DNA of 64,000 bases from Alteromonas sp. 5E99-2 (GTDB lineage: Bacteria; Pseudomonadota; Gammaproteobacteria; Enterobacterales; Alteromonadaceae), in the NCBI RefSeq assembly GCF_017368475.1, contig NZ_JAFNJE010000010.1, positions 82,719 to 146,718 of the forward strand, in the 5' to 3' direction. Under the pieces are notes generated by a model. It ran no database searches, had not been told where the DNA came from, and saw only the letters and a list, made by a program, of their open reading frames with translations. Below, one piece after another: positions 1-10,000 of this stretch. Each line of letters starts with the position of its first letter. Positions within the stretch are counted from its first letter, which is position 1. Both the position numbers and the translations under genes were made by a program.

Positions 1-22
1 TGCCCCTATTGTTATTATTAAA

Positions 23-3000
23 TTAAGGTTGAACTTCCAACACAGTTGTCCCTTGAGATTCACCTGAGGCATCAATGAAATCGATGCTGCCCATGTAAAG
101 CAAACTAGAGTCTAACCCACGAGTTCTTAAACTAATATTTTGGAATCTACCATTAATTGCAAGACTTGAAGCGGTTGCGACTGTGGAAGAGTCAGCACTT
201 TCAACAATCCAGTTTGGTACGATATAGTCAACTGAATCGTTTGCGTCACCGCTGGCGTCGACACCTGTATCTGCCGCGTGAACAAACAGTACATAAAGGT
301 CACCTGCCGCATCGTCAAAGCGTGCTACAGGGTTAACCAAAAGAACATCTTCGTTAGACGTTCCAACCGTCGCACTTTGTCCAGCTAGTGTACAGCTAAA
401 GTCTTCACAGCTATAAACATATAGGTCTAAATCAGCGCCATCTTCCGCAACTAACTCATCTGACAACGCAAATCTTGCGACACTTGTTCCTTCAGGAATA
501 GATAGGAATGTTGATGTGTTAAGACCAGCTCCAAAATCAAATGCAGCACCGTTTCTATTCACTTCAGTACCGGCTATACCAGTTGCTGGAGTCAATCCTT
601 TCGTTTCCATTGCGAAACTACCTGTATAAGACGTTTCTACAAAGAAGGTTGCACGACCACGGTTCAATTGAAGTGATAACGACTCTGGGACATCAATAGT
701 AACATTGGCTAAAGGACGAATAGCAATTGGACTTCTCACGTCTTCATCACCAGACAGTGTTACCGAACCAAACACCCACTCGTCAGGAACAATTGACTCA
801 GTTGTAGTAAAGGTAAGTGCATAACTTGCTGTACCACCTGCTGCAACTTCAACTTGATTTGAATCAGTTTCATTTCCTTCAGAATCAAATGTTGCTACCG
901 TTACATCGATACCTAGAGGTGCTTCTACGATAACATCATAAACGCCACCATCACCACTTACGTCAGTTACTGTACGGAAAATGGTTTCTGTTCCTTCAAG
1001 TTCAGCAATTGCAATTGACGGATAATTCAATTGACTTGCGTCAGTGGCAAAACCACGTTCTGAAAGCTCATCACAAGATGCGGCATCATCACCACTACCT
1101 TGTAAACTTAACACTAAGTTTTCTTCATTTTGACCACATAAGAAACCTAAATAGTCACCAAAGTTAGCCTCATAGACTAAACCAGGATTCATAGCTGATA
1201 CAGGATCAGCATGACCAGCTCCAAAGTCGAATGGGTCAGCTTGAGTAAAGCCGTCTTCTTTTACAATGTCTTGACGTGCACTTGTCATCAATGCAGATTT
1301 TATTGCCGCTGGAGACCAGTTAGGATGTTGTCCAACAAGTAATGCAGCCATACCTGCAATATGCGGGCTAGACATTGACGTACCTTGTAAATATTGGAAC
1401 AGCTCTCCATCAGTATGGGTACCAGTATCAAGTTGATCTGGCGTATTACCCGCCAAGATACGCACACCTGGAGCCGTGATATCTGGTTTCAGAATGTCAC
1501 CTGTTTGCGTATTCACACCACGAGACGAAAAGTTAGCCATTATGTTACCAACTTCAGTCGTTGGCATAGAGATGCCATCTGTAGTCATATTCACTAGGGT
1601 AGATACTTCAGAAAGCGTTGATACCAACTCTAGTCCATCAGAGTTTCCAACCATCACACCTGGAACCGTGATACCAGTAGCATCGCCCCCCATTGCAATA
1701 GCAGGTCTATCGTCTGAATAAACCACAACTCCAACTGCACCTGCCGCCTGAGCATTTAAAATCTTAGTTGAAAATGCACAAGTTCCACGAGCAATCAATG
1801 CAATTTGCCCAGTCAAGTCAGAAGTAAGAGGGTCACACGCTTCTAAAGGCTCTGCCAACCCAAGATCACCAGAAAAACCTGCTTCAGGAATATCAGTGGT
1901 AATTGCACCTGGAATAGAAAACAACCCAGAGGTAGGTAAATCACCTGCACTAACTTCAAGTTCGCTACCAATAAGTACCGACTCACCATCATAAGTAGAT
2001 GCCGCAACAGTGGCAATCCAAGGGGCAATATTAGAAACAGTATCAGCAGTAGGACCGCTGTTACCCGCTGATCCAGCAAACAATACGCCAGCTTCAGCTG
2101 CAGCTAAAGACGCATTATAAACAGGAGAGTTAATTGCTTGGCTGTTACCAATTGAATAGTTTAAAACATCTACGCCATCGACAACGGCCTGATCAATCGC
2201 AGCCATGCTGTCGCCAAAGAAGCACCCAGCTTCATCGTCGCCATCTGGATTAACGTAATCTGCGTTCCAGCACACTTTATAAGTAGCAAGCCTAGCTCTT
2301 GGCGCAATACCAGAAATAGTGCCGACTTCAGTACCGCTTAACACAGCGGTAATCCCTTCATTACCACCTGCTGTAGATGTTGTATGGCTTCCGTGACCGT
2401 CGGCATCGCGAGGTGATGCAAATTCACCTAGTCCAAATTGAATTTCTAACGAGCTTGAGAAAGCGCTACCGAAATACCGAGCACCTATCAATTTATTATT
2501 ACACTCAAATTCATCTACTGGCGCAGTTTCATCGTTGTAAACTTCTACCCCGCTCTCATTCACGAATGAACCCACAGAGCCTACATTACACTCTCCGGCC
2601 CAGCTTTCTGGCGCAGGTCCATAAGCAAGCTCTGCAACACTTGAATCTTCACTGAATGCAGGGTTTTCTGGCCAAATACCAGAATCGAGCACACCAATAA
2701 TGACATCTTCCCCTTTTAAGCCTAACGTATGCTGACCATTCGGCCCTGTTAAGCCTAAGAAAGCGGGTGTATTAGCAGTTTGAGGTTTTTGTAACTCGTC
2801 TTTATAAACTGCAGACACTTCAGGATGAGAACGCACTGCATCTAATTGTGAGTCAGTTAGCTTTGCAGAAAACCCATTAAAGGTGTGAGTGTATTTGTAT
2901 AAAATATCATTAACGCCTATTTCCGATGCAACTTCATCTTGAGCTTCTTGCATACTTTGAATATAAGCAGTTAAAGCTGGAGTTTTAGCATTGTAGTTAT

Positions 3001-3244
3001 TGCCGTTCTTGGCAACTAACTGATTACTTGGCGTAAGCTCACCAAGCTCAGATGCCTTAGCAATACCCGTCGCACCTTTTAACTGAATGATATAAACATT
3101 ACTCGCTGATGGAACAACTGGCGCTGGGCCAACTGCCTTTAACTTACTTGTATCTACATTAACTAGATAATCTTGCGCTGCCGTTACACCGCTAAGACCC
3201 ATACAAGCAAGCATAACGCTATTAACTATCGTTTTACGCTTCAT
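23..3244 (-). CDS. Secreted S8 (subtilisin-like) serine peptidase with PA domain
   Basis: This 1073-residue precursor is probably exported and degrades extracellular protein. A Sec signal peptide covers about residues 1-23 (ends VTAA). An inhibitor I9-like propeptide follows to about 150 (the stretch TFNGFSAKLTDSQLDAVRSH is typical). The catalytic triad is legible: Asp187 in GVLDSGIWPE, His284 in DGHGSH, Ser623 in GTSMSSPH. A protease-associated (PA) domain sits between His and Ser at about 440-560. The C-terminal 400 residues are beta-rich, resembling fibronectin-like and pre-peptidase C-terminal domains. The layout resembles plant-type subtilases more than small bacterial subtilisins. Transcription runs toward the window edge, so any downstream partner is unseen. 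Family assignment is sure; substrate is unknown. Confidence 0.95.
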   Translation of the reverse strand: MKRKTIVNSVMLACMGLSGVTAAQDYLVNVDTSKLKAVGPAPVVPSASNVYIIQLKGATGIAKASELGELTPSNQLVAKNGNNYNAKTPALTAYIQSMQEAQDEVASEIGVNDILYKYTHTFNGFSAKLTDSQLDAVRSHPEVSAVYKDELQKPQTANTPAFLGLTGPNGQHTLGLKGEDVIIGVLDSGIWPENPAFSEDSSVAELAYGPAPESWAGECNVGSVGSFVNESGVEVYNDETAPVDEFECNNKLIGARYFGSAFSSSLEIQFGLGEFASPRDADGHGSHTTSTAGGNEGITAVLSGTEVGTISGIAPRARLATYKVCWNADYVNPDGDDEAGCFFGDSMAAIDQAVVDGVDVLNYSIGNSQAINSPVYNASLAAAEAGVLFAGSAGNSGPTADTVSNIAPWIATVAASTYDGESVLIGSELEVSAGDLPTSGLFSIPGAITTDIPEAGFSGDLGLAEPLEACDPLTSDLTGQIALIARGTCAFSTKILNAQAAGAVGVVVYSDDRPAIAMGGDATGITVPGVMVGNSDGLELVSTLSEVSTLVNMTTDGISMPTTEVGNIMANFSSRGVNTQTGDILKPDITAPGVRILAGNTPDQLDTGTHTDGELFQYLQGTSMSSPHIAGMAALLVGQHPNWSPAAIKSALMTSARQDIVKEDGFTQADPFDFGAGHADPVSAMNPGLVYEANFGDYLGFLCGQNEENLVLSLQGSGDDAASCDELSERGFATDASQLNYPSIAIAELEGTETIFRTVTDVSGDGGVYDVIVEAPLGIDVTVATFDSEGNETDSNQVEVAAGGTASYALTFTTTESIVPDEWVFGSVTLSGDEDVRSPIAIRPLANVTIDVPESLSLQLNRGRATFFVETSYTGSFAMETKGLTPATGIAGTEVNRNGAAFDFGAGLNTSTFLSIPEGTSVARFALSDELVAEDGADLDLYVYSCEDFSCTLAGQSATVGTSNEDVLLVNPVARFDDAAGDLYVLFVHAADTGVDASGDANDSVDYIVPNWIVESADSSTVATASSLAINGRFQNISLRTRGLDSSLLYMGSIDFIDASGESQGTTVLEVQP

Positions 3245-3610
3245 TTTTTTATATTTCCTAGACTATTATTATTGTGAATCCCAATTGCTTTTATTTTTGT
3301 ATTTTTTTAAACCAGAAAAATTTTCTTTCTATTTATAAACTTACTGATTCAAAGATAAAGCCTTGACACTTTACGCCAAAAATTTGACGAAGATCAAGCC
3401 TTAGATGAACTAAAGCTGAATAAAGTGTAAATTTATTGAAACGTTAGACTTATCTAATCGAAAGGTGATACTTTATTGGAGAAAATTTATAAAGAGTGCA
3501 ATTCTAGGTTGAAAAACACGCAGAGTTATCACGAAACAATGTAATCATTCTCTGCGTATTGTATTTAAGCTTACTGTTCCTACTGCGGCATAGTGCGTTT
3601 TAGTGACTAT
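3245..3610. other. Intergenic region between subtilisin gene and permease-prefix gene
   Basis: This 366-base AT-rich stretch must hold the promoter of the leftward subtilisin gene and the end of the leftward gene at 3611-4282. I see no open frame with coding character, no clear terminator and no repeat. Confidence 0.5.
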
Positions 3611-4282
3611 TCAAGGTGCTAAAATCTTAGCTTGAATTTTGGCTTCAGCTGCATAACACAGTCCTTTAATGACTAAACCATAATAGAGCGTTAACAAGCA
3701 CACGGCTAAGCTAGGGCCAAAAACGTGTGAAAAACCTTCTACGGTAATATTGTTCGACATACCGATTGCTCCTATCACAATGCCTATCCACCCCATCAAC
3801 ATACTCATATTTCCTAGTGTGGTATAAACCTGTTTAGCTTGTAGCATGTTTACCTTTTCTACTGGAATTTGCTCATTAAAAAGTAATTGAATGGCATCTT
3901 TGCGTGTTTGCTTAGTACTCGCCGCCATAGTAATTAAAACAGCAGGAGGAATAACAATCAGAAGCGAGGGGATATTTGAAAAAATACCTATACTTCCTGC
4001 CCCCCACATAGATAACACAACAACACCAAAAAACACCAATATTCCAAATATAAACATAATTAATTCACTCTTTGTTTGGGTTAGAAACTGTAATCCCGTG
4101 TACAATGCTTGACGGGTATACCAAAAATTAGCCTTCTGGGGATGAGTAGACAACAACTCCAAATATTCTTCTGCTAAATCACCCAACAATGGTTCTTCAA
4201 GCTCATTGGGCACACTCCATTTAACAAATTTTTCAGCTAATTTAGGCGGGCAAATTTGTTCTGATCCCATCGATAATTTCAT
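3611..4282 (-). CDS. Permease-prefix / MotA-like membrane protein
   Basis: 223 residues if translation starts at the ATG at 4282, which shares an ATGA overlap with the upstream PadR stop; an upstream in-frame start exists but lies inside padR. Residues about 10-50 (PPKLAEKFVKWSVP...LLGDLAEEY) match the permease-prefix domain found downstream of PadR regulators. Four membrane segments follow. The last pair (MGWIGIVIGAIGM and FGPSLAVCLLTLYYGLVIKG) resembles the MotA/TolQ/ExbB proton-channel core. In related loci this prefix is fused to an ABC permease; here it is joined to a MotA-like module. It is translationally coupled to PadR, so it is probably the regulator's target. Function unknown. Confidence 0.75.
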   Translation of the reverse strand: MKLSMGSEQICPPKLAEKFVKWSVPNELEEPLLGDLAEEYLELLSTHPQKANFWYTRQALYTGLQFLTQTKSELIMFIFGILVFFGVVVLSMWGAGSIGIFSNIPSLLIVIPPAVLITMAASTKQTRKDAIQLLFNEQIPVEKVNMLQAKQVYTTLGNMSMLMGWIGIVIGAIGMSNNITVEGFSHVFGPSLAVCLLTLYYGLVIKGLCYAAEAKIQAKILAP

Positions 4283-4626
4283 ACATTTACCGCCTTTGGA
4301 TTTATCATTAAACTTATACCCTGCCACATAGCCGTCAACGCCTGTTTGCTTCTAACTAGGGCATCTTGACCTTTTGCGGTTAGCATAAAGTACTTTTTGG
4401 CTCGACCTCCGCGCTCGGGTGTAGCCTTGCCCATTTTGCTAGTGAGCAACCCTTTTTTTTCCAACCTTTCTAAAGTGGTGTATAAAGCACCAATTGTTAC
4501 ATCTCGCTTAATCGTTTCAGATAAAAGCTGACGAATAGCGCTACCATAGGCATTGTCATTTAACTTCAAAATTGACAATAAAATAAATTGTTCAAATTCT
4601 CCCAAGAACTTCTCTTTGGAAGGCAT
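4279..4626 (-). CDS. PadR-family transcriptional regulator
   Basis: 115 residues from the ATG at 4626, preceded by AGAGGA at good spacing; an ATG six codons upstream is less well placed. The protein has the PadR winged helix: FILLSILKLNDNAYGSAIRQLL, then TIGALYTTLERLEKKGLL and the wing GRAKKYFMLTAKG. PadR proteins are mostly repressors that release DNA on binding a small ligand. It overlaps the membrane-protein gene downstream by 4 bases, forming a two-gene operon. A palindrome just upstream is a likely autoregulatory operator. Confidence 0.92.
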   Translation of the reverse strand: MPSKEKFLGEFEQFILLSILKLNDNAYGSAIRQLLSETIKRDVTIGALYTTLERLEKKGLLTSKMGKATPERGGRAKKYFMLTAKGQDALVRSKQALTAMWQGISLMINPKAVNV

Positions 4627-4653
4627 AGTACTTTCCTCTTTCAAACCATAATA

Positions 4654-4666
4654 ACTACAATGTAGT
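4654..4666. promoter_or_regulatory. Probable PadR operator
   Basis: ACTACA-A-TGTAGT is a perfect inverted repeat with a one-base centre, 28-40 bases upstream of the padR start. Similar dyads in front of padR genes are autoregulatory operators. This is inference from position and symmetry. Confidence 0.55.
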
Positions 4667-5003
4667 ATAAATTATCAAACTGTCAATATAATTTATTTTG
4701 TAGAGTAAATAATTCTAGATACGGAGTAATATGCCCATGCGATCTCAAAAAAACGAATTCAGAGGGAGTTTAATCGGTTTTGGCAAAACGGCTATTTGCA
4801 GACCTAGGGGTTTAAGTCAAAAATGGCCAACACAGCGTAAATCGCTTTAAAACCGATCTGAAGGTAACGGTTGCGGTGCACCACTTCTTAGTTATATCAA
4901 TTCAGAAGTTGATCGGATATGCCTTCTCAGTCGTTCTGAAAGGCTCATTTAGAGGTGACGTGGATATAGATTATTACGAATTTCAAGGACATTTCAACGT
5001 TTG
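4667..5003. other. Non-coding region upstream of padR
   Basis: About 340 bases without a convincing gene. It contains 9-base inverted arms ATCGGTTTT (4773-4781) and AAAACCGAT (4849-4857), separated by 67 bases, which could form a long hairpin or mark a small RNA or element remnant. No open frame with family resemblance was seen. Confidence 0.4.
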
Positions 5004-5033
5004 AAAAACGAGTAACCATTGCGATTACTCGTT
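5004..5033 (-). terminator. Rho-independent terminator of the TraB/GumN gene
   Basis: Stem AACGAGTAA / TTACTCGTT (5007-5015 with 5025-5033), followed on the - strand by a run of five T. It lies 27 bases past the stop of the leftward gene at 5060-5920. Confidence 0.8.
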
Positions 5034-5059
5034 AAATTTATTGCAATTTTCAGCTACGG

Positions 5060-5920
5060 CTAGAGTTGTTCAACACTAAATCCTTGCTCTTTCAGTTTGT
5101 TAAGCACACTATCTTCACCCGCCAAATGCGCGGCTCCAACCAATACAAACTCAGTATCATTGTCGTCAAACATTTGAACGATTTTGGGCATCCAATTATT
5201 ATTTCTTTCTTTTAATAAGTCATTGTATAAATCAGGCGCTTTAATTTGCATTTCTTTGATCATAAGCGTATTCAAAGTTTTCATGTCGCCGCTTTTCCAA
5301 ACCGTTAACAATTGCTCCAGTTGAGACGACATATTACCTAGATCCTCCAATGTGTACTTAATTAGGTTCTCTTCATCTCCTTCACCCATATTGGCAATAA
5401 AATTAAGTTGTTCGTCTACCGACTCTAACCATTTTTGAGGCTTGTTATCAGCGGTCGCTTTTGATGCGTAAAACGCATCAACGCCTTCTTGTAAAAAACC
5501 ATTCGCTTGATATTCCAACACCGATAACGTTAATGCTACCGCCGCAGGTTTCAAAGGCTGAAAGTTAGCAATAGGAAGCCCACGGGAATCCATATGTTTT
5601 TTGAGCGCAGAAAAGGTTTCTGGTGTTAAGTAACTTTCTAATGTAGTGCCATCGGTGAGTACTATTTTACTCATCATTTTTTGTTGAAATGACGGCAATT
5701 TGGTTGCCGCAATATCAGTTTCAAAATACAGTTCATCGGCTTTGGCATATGCCGTTTCATATTCTGCAGGAAGAGGAAAGTTCTCTTGCCTTAAAATATG
5801 AATGGTACCCCCTATATATAAAGCACTATCTCCTTTACTTACTTTCCAAACAGACGCAGCATTCGCCGATATCGCGGTAAAAAGTAATGTTCCTAGTGTT
5901 AACTTGCGCAATATTGTCAT
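5060..5920 (-). CDS. TraB/GumN family protein
   Basis: 286 residues with a Sec signal peptide (about 1-21, ends SANA). The family landmarks are present: an N-terminal GGTIHIL motif at about residues 37-43 followed by YFETD, and the C-terminal FVLVGAAHLAGEDSV with its conserved His. TraB/GumN domains belong to a metal-dependent hydrolase-like superfamily (Tiki/TraB); bacterial members are periplasmic or secreted and mostly uncharacterised. The gene is transcribed divergently from the RDD gene and ends in its own terminator, so it is monocistronic. The substrate cannot be told. Confidence 0.9.
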   Translation of the reverse strand: MTILRKLTLGTLLFTAISANAASVWKVSKGDSALYIGGTIHILRQENFPLPAEYETAYAKADELYFETDIAATKLPSFQQKMMSKIVLTDGTTLESYLTPETFSALKKHMDSRGLPIANFQPLKPAAVALTLSVLEYQANGFLQEGVDAFYASKATADNKPQKWLESVDEQLNFIANMGEGDEENLIKYTLEDLGNMSSQLEQLLTVWKSGDMKTLNTLMIKEMQIKAPDLYNDLLKERNNNWMPKIVQMFDDNDTEFVLVGAAHLAGEDSVLNKLKEQGFSVEQL

Positions 5921-6122
5921 GAGTACCTTCCTTTAAGTAAAATTGTCGCGAGAGGCCCCAAACTAGCACATTCCAAAAACGAATAACAACACCCCGTAAT
6001 CTTATTCATTTGCGGTTACTTTAACCTTGAACGCTATGAAACTATTTTCACTAAGTGATGCTAAATGGTATTGTTTTTGTAGCTTAAATCTATCGTCTAT
6101 AAAATGATCGCGGGTTATATTA

Positions 6123-6971
6123 ATGGAAGAGAACAATACATCTCCGTCTAACGACAACAATACCTTGTCTCGCAGAGAAACCAGAGAAACGTTAACGCCT
6201 TTTGCCTTTGAACTTGACACCTCCTTGTTTGGCTCTCCACTAGCTACTCCTAGCAAACGATTTTTTGCACTTTTAGTAGACTGTTTTGCTGTTGCTCTTC
6301 TGAGTGAAGCGCCAGGAGAGTTACTTGCCATAGCAATAGCAATCACCTTGTATAGAATGGGCAACCACAAATTATTAGCCAACAATGCGAACAAAAAGAA
6401 ACATAGACAAAGAAAGATAATTCGCGTCATTGGTGTCATTACTCTTTGCGTGCTGCTAATCGATTTGTTACCTCGCTACTTCGATAAATTTAATACCTCT
6501 AATCCAGATTATGTAAACGCGCCTATACAAGATGATTTTGACATTGAAAAAATGTCGGAATTTTCACCAAGTGAGTTAAATGAATTAACTCAAAGTGCTA
6601 TCGAATTAGCGAAAGTTAAAGCCTCTGCACAAGAAAAACGCCCTATTTATTCTGTACTCGAATACATCAAAAGTTTAATTAATGATTTAGGATTAGGGTT
6701 TGGTTGGGCAGCCTTTTATTTCACTGTTTTAACCTCAATATGGAAAGGTCAAACCCTCGGGAAAAAATTATTTAAGATTAGAGTTCTACAACTAGACGGC
6801 ACCCCTATATCCTTATGGGATAGTTTTGGCCGCTATGGCGGTTATGGCGCAGGGATCGCTACAGGGTTACTTGGCTTCTTACAAATATTTTGGGACCCAA
6901 ATCGACAGGCTATTCACGATAAAATATCGTCTACGGTTGTTATTGATAATAACAAACAAAACCTAGCCTGA
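6123..6971 (+). CDS. RDD family membrane protein
   Basis: 282 residues. The segment KRFFALLVDCFAVALL opens the RDD domain. The family hallmarks return in the C-terminal half: GQTLGKKLFKIRVLQLDG, then WDSFGRYGGYGAG and WDPNRQAIHDKISSTVVI. The two halves are separated by an insert of about 120 residues containing a helix pair and a soluble charged stretch, longer than in minimal RDD proteins. It should be an integral inner-membrane protein with three to four helices. RDD proteins are poorly understood; some act in ion homeostasis. It stands alone between two divergent/convergent neighbours and ends at a strong terminator. Confidence 0.85.
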   Translation: MEENNTSPSNDNNTLSRRETRETLTPFAFELDTSLFGSPLATPSKRFFALLVDCFAVALLSEAPGELLAIAIAITLYRMGNHKLLANNANKKKHRQRKIIRVIGVITLCVLLIDLLPRYFDKFNTSNPDYVNAPIQDDFDIEKMSEFSPSELNELTQSAIELAKVKASAQEKRPIYSVLEYIKSLINDLGLGFGWAAFYFTVLTSIWKGQTLGKKLFKIRVLQLDGTPISLWDSFGRYGGYGAGIATGLLGFLQIFWDPNRQAIHDKISSTVVIDNNKQNLA

Positions 6972-7017
6972 GGCCTATTTACTATTTAAATCACAACTTT
7001 TCATTATCGATTTTAGC

Positions 7018-7053
7018 ATCAAGTGTAATGGCAAAATTGCCATTACACTTGAT
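7018..7053. terminator. Bidirectional terminator
   Basis: Perfect 17-base arms ATCAAGTGTAATGGCAA / TTGCCATTACACTTGAT with a two-base loop. It sits between the convergent RDD gene (+) and BNR gene (-). The core GTGTAATGGCA reappears in the hairpin at 48301-48333. Confidence 0.85.
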
Positions 7054-7068
7054 TATTTAACTCAGTAT

Positions 7069-10000
7069 TTAAAGAGTATCAAGGTGGCGCAAGCCGTTGT
7101 TAGTTAGTGATTGATTCAATGGATCTATCTTATCTTTGAATAAGGCTTCCAACTGTATTTGATAGCCTTTCCATTGAGTATCTAAATCGTTAAGACGTTG
7201 AACAGCGCCCGCTTGAACAGGTGCTCCCGTCTGATCAAAATTCCCCATCAAAAACTGTACTTGGCGATCAAGCATGTTTGGCCAATTAATATCATCTTCA
7301 AAAGTGGTGTGCTTAGGCTGGATAATAAGCGCTTCCCACAGACTAATTTCATTTAAAATACTATCGATAGTTCCTTGATTTGATTCACTCAACGTCGTAT
7401 CCATAGCTTTTAGTTCAGTTAGACGCTTACGTACATTTCGAGCTTTTTGTAAGTGGGACATCATTTCGTTAAACAGAGCAGCTGTAGCTTCAATGTGCTT
7501 ATCAACATCTGCTAATAAAGCCTGATCCGCTTCTTCTCTTGGGTCAGCCAATACCTTGAAATTGGTTGTTTCGGAATAATCGCCCACCCGCAGAGTCGCT
7601 GAGTAGTCGCCGGGCATGACTCGAGCTCCTTCCCAGCCGCCGAACAACCTAACATTGTTAATGCAATTCAGTGGCGCTCTGCGCATATTCCACTGCCATT
7701 GATTATAGCCTTTTTTCGTTGAAGGGTGGCTAAATCTTACTGGTGATCTAGCATCTTGGTTACCAATTGCGCACGCTTCAAACTCACTTGCAGATGATGA
7801 TATTTGGCGAACAACTTTTCCATCGCTATTCTTAATATCTATGATTAGCGCTTCATCTAGTGCTAAATCTTCATTCAAGTAATAACGAAATAGCACACCT
7901 CGTGGTGGGTTTTTAGCTTGTGGAATATCACTTCCCATACCGCCACGCTGAGCGCGAGAACCGTCAACGGGAGAATAAACGTGAAGTGATTTATTAATAA
8001 ACTGGCTATTTGCGTCTCGTATTGGCTCGATGTTATCCAAAATATAAAAACCACGGCCTTGAGTTGCAATAACCACGTCATTGTCTTTCACTTTGATATC
8101 AGTGATAGGCACAGGTGGTAAGTTGAGTTTAAGCGACTGCCAATGGCTACCGTCATCAAAACTAACAAACATACCGCTTTCCGTTCCCGCAAACAGTAGC
8201 CCTTCTCTCTCGCTGTCTTCTCGTACTACCCTTACAAAGGCCTCTTCAGGTAAACCTTTATCTATGCGCTTCCAGCGTTTTCCGTAATTTTTTGTGACGT
8301 ATATGTAGGGTTTAAAATCGTTCAGTTTGTAACCCGTCACCGCAATATAAGCTTTGCCAGGTTGATGTGGGCTAATTTCAATGGCGTTTACCTGAGCTTC
8401 CCCTTTTTTATGAGGGGTGATATTGCTCCAGCTTTTGCCTTCATCACGTGTAATAGATAAAGTACCGTCATCAGCCCCTACCCATATTTCGCCAAACTCA
8501 TGAGGCGATTCAGCTAAATAAAACAGTGTATTGTAGTACTCTGCTCCCGCTTGCTCATTAGTAATAGGACCGCCATTTAAACCTTGTTTAGATAAATCGT
8601 TACGGGTTAAATCGGGACTAATTTCCTGCCAGTTAATGCCTCTATCCGCGGTTTTTAATAATTTCTGTGTTCCGTAATACACAATATTCGGTTTATGTTG
8701 TGACACCAAAACCGGTGCATTCCAGTTTGTTCGATATTTTTGGTCTTTAGCATCGCGGCCAAATACGTATTCGGGGTAAGGCATAATGGGCCGTGTACGC
8801 CCCGTGTCACGATCAAACTCTGTTAACGTGGCATTGATTGTGGTTGCGTAAACATATTTTGGGTTATTTTCATCAAACGAAATATGCGCACTTTCGCCAC
8901 CCCCAACTGAAAATTGGTCTTCGTAACCAATACCTGAATCACGTGTCCTAGAAGGAGAAGCCAAGGTAGTGTTATCTTGCTGTCCGCCGTAAATATTGTA
9001 GGGTGATAGATTGTCGGTTACGACACGGTAAAACTGTGCTGTGGGCTGGTTGTAAATACTCGACCAAGATTCCCCGCCATCAAATGTAATCGTTGCTCCG
9101 CCATCATTGGCATTTACCATATTATTACTGTTGTCTGGATTAATCCAAAGATCATGGGTATCGCCATGAGGTAAGGGACGCGACGTAAAGTTTTTGCCTC
9201 CATCGATAGACTTAAACAAGTTTACGTTCATAACATAAACTGTGTTTTCATCGTTAGGGTCTGCTTTAATATGATTGTAATACCAAGAACGAGCACGCAA
9301 TATTGTATCGCCATTTAACAGTGTCCAACTGTTGCCACCGTTATCTGAGCGGAACAAGCCACCATCTTCAGCTTCAACTATGGCATATAGGCGCTTTGGG
9401 TTTGCTGCAGAGACATCTATACCAATTTTGCCAACAGTTTCAGGTAGACCTTTAGATAGCTTTTCCCATGTATTACCAGCATCCGTAGATTTATAAATAC
9501 CACTGCCTTCTCCACCTGATTTTACATACCAAGGCTTACGGCCGTGGTTCCACATCGCAGCGTAAAGAATTCTTGGATTAGATGGGTCAATAACTAAATC
9601 TGCTGCGCCCGTTTCAGCATTCACTTTTAACACATGTTGCCATGTTTTCCCGCCGTCAGTGGTTTTGAAAACCCCTCTTTCTTCGTTCGGCGCCCAAATA
9701 TTACCTTGCACTGCAACCCAAACAATATCAGGATTTGTTGGATGGACTCGTATTTTAGGAATTTGTCCTCGGGTATCTAATCCCACTAACGACCAATTTT
9801 CGCCACCGTCAGTGGATTTATAAACCCCCTTACCATGACTCGTAGTTACGCCGCGAATGGGCCCTTCACCCGTTCCAACATAAAGGATTGAAGCATCAGA
9901 AGGTGCAACAGCAACAGCACCTATGGTACCTACTGCAAAGTCTTTATCAGACAAGGGTTTCCAAGATACACCTGCATTCTCAGTTTTCCATACGCCACCG

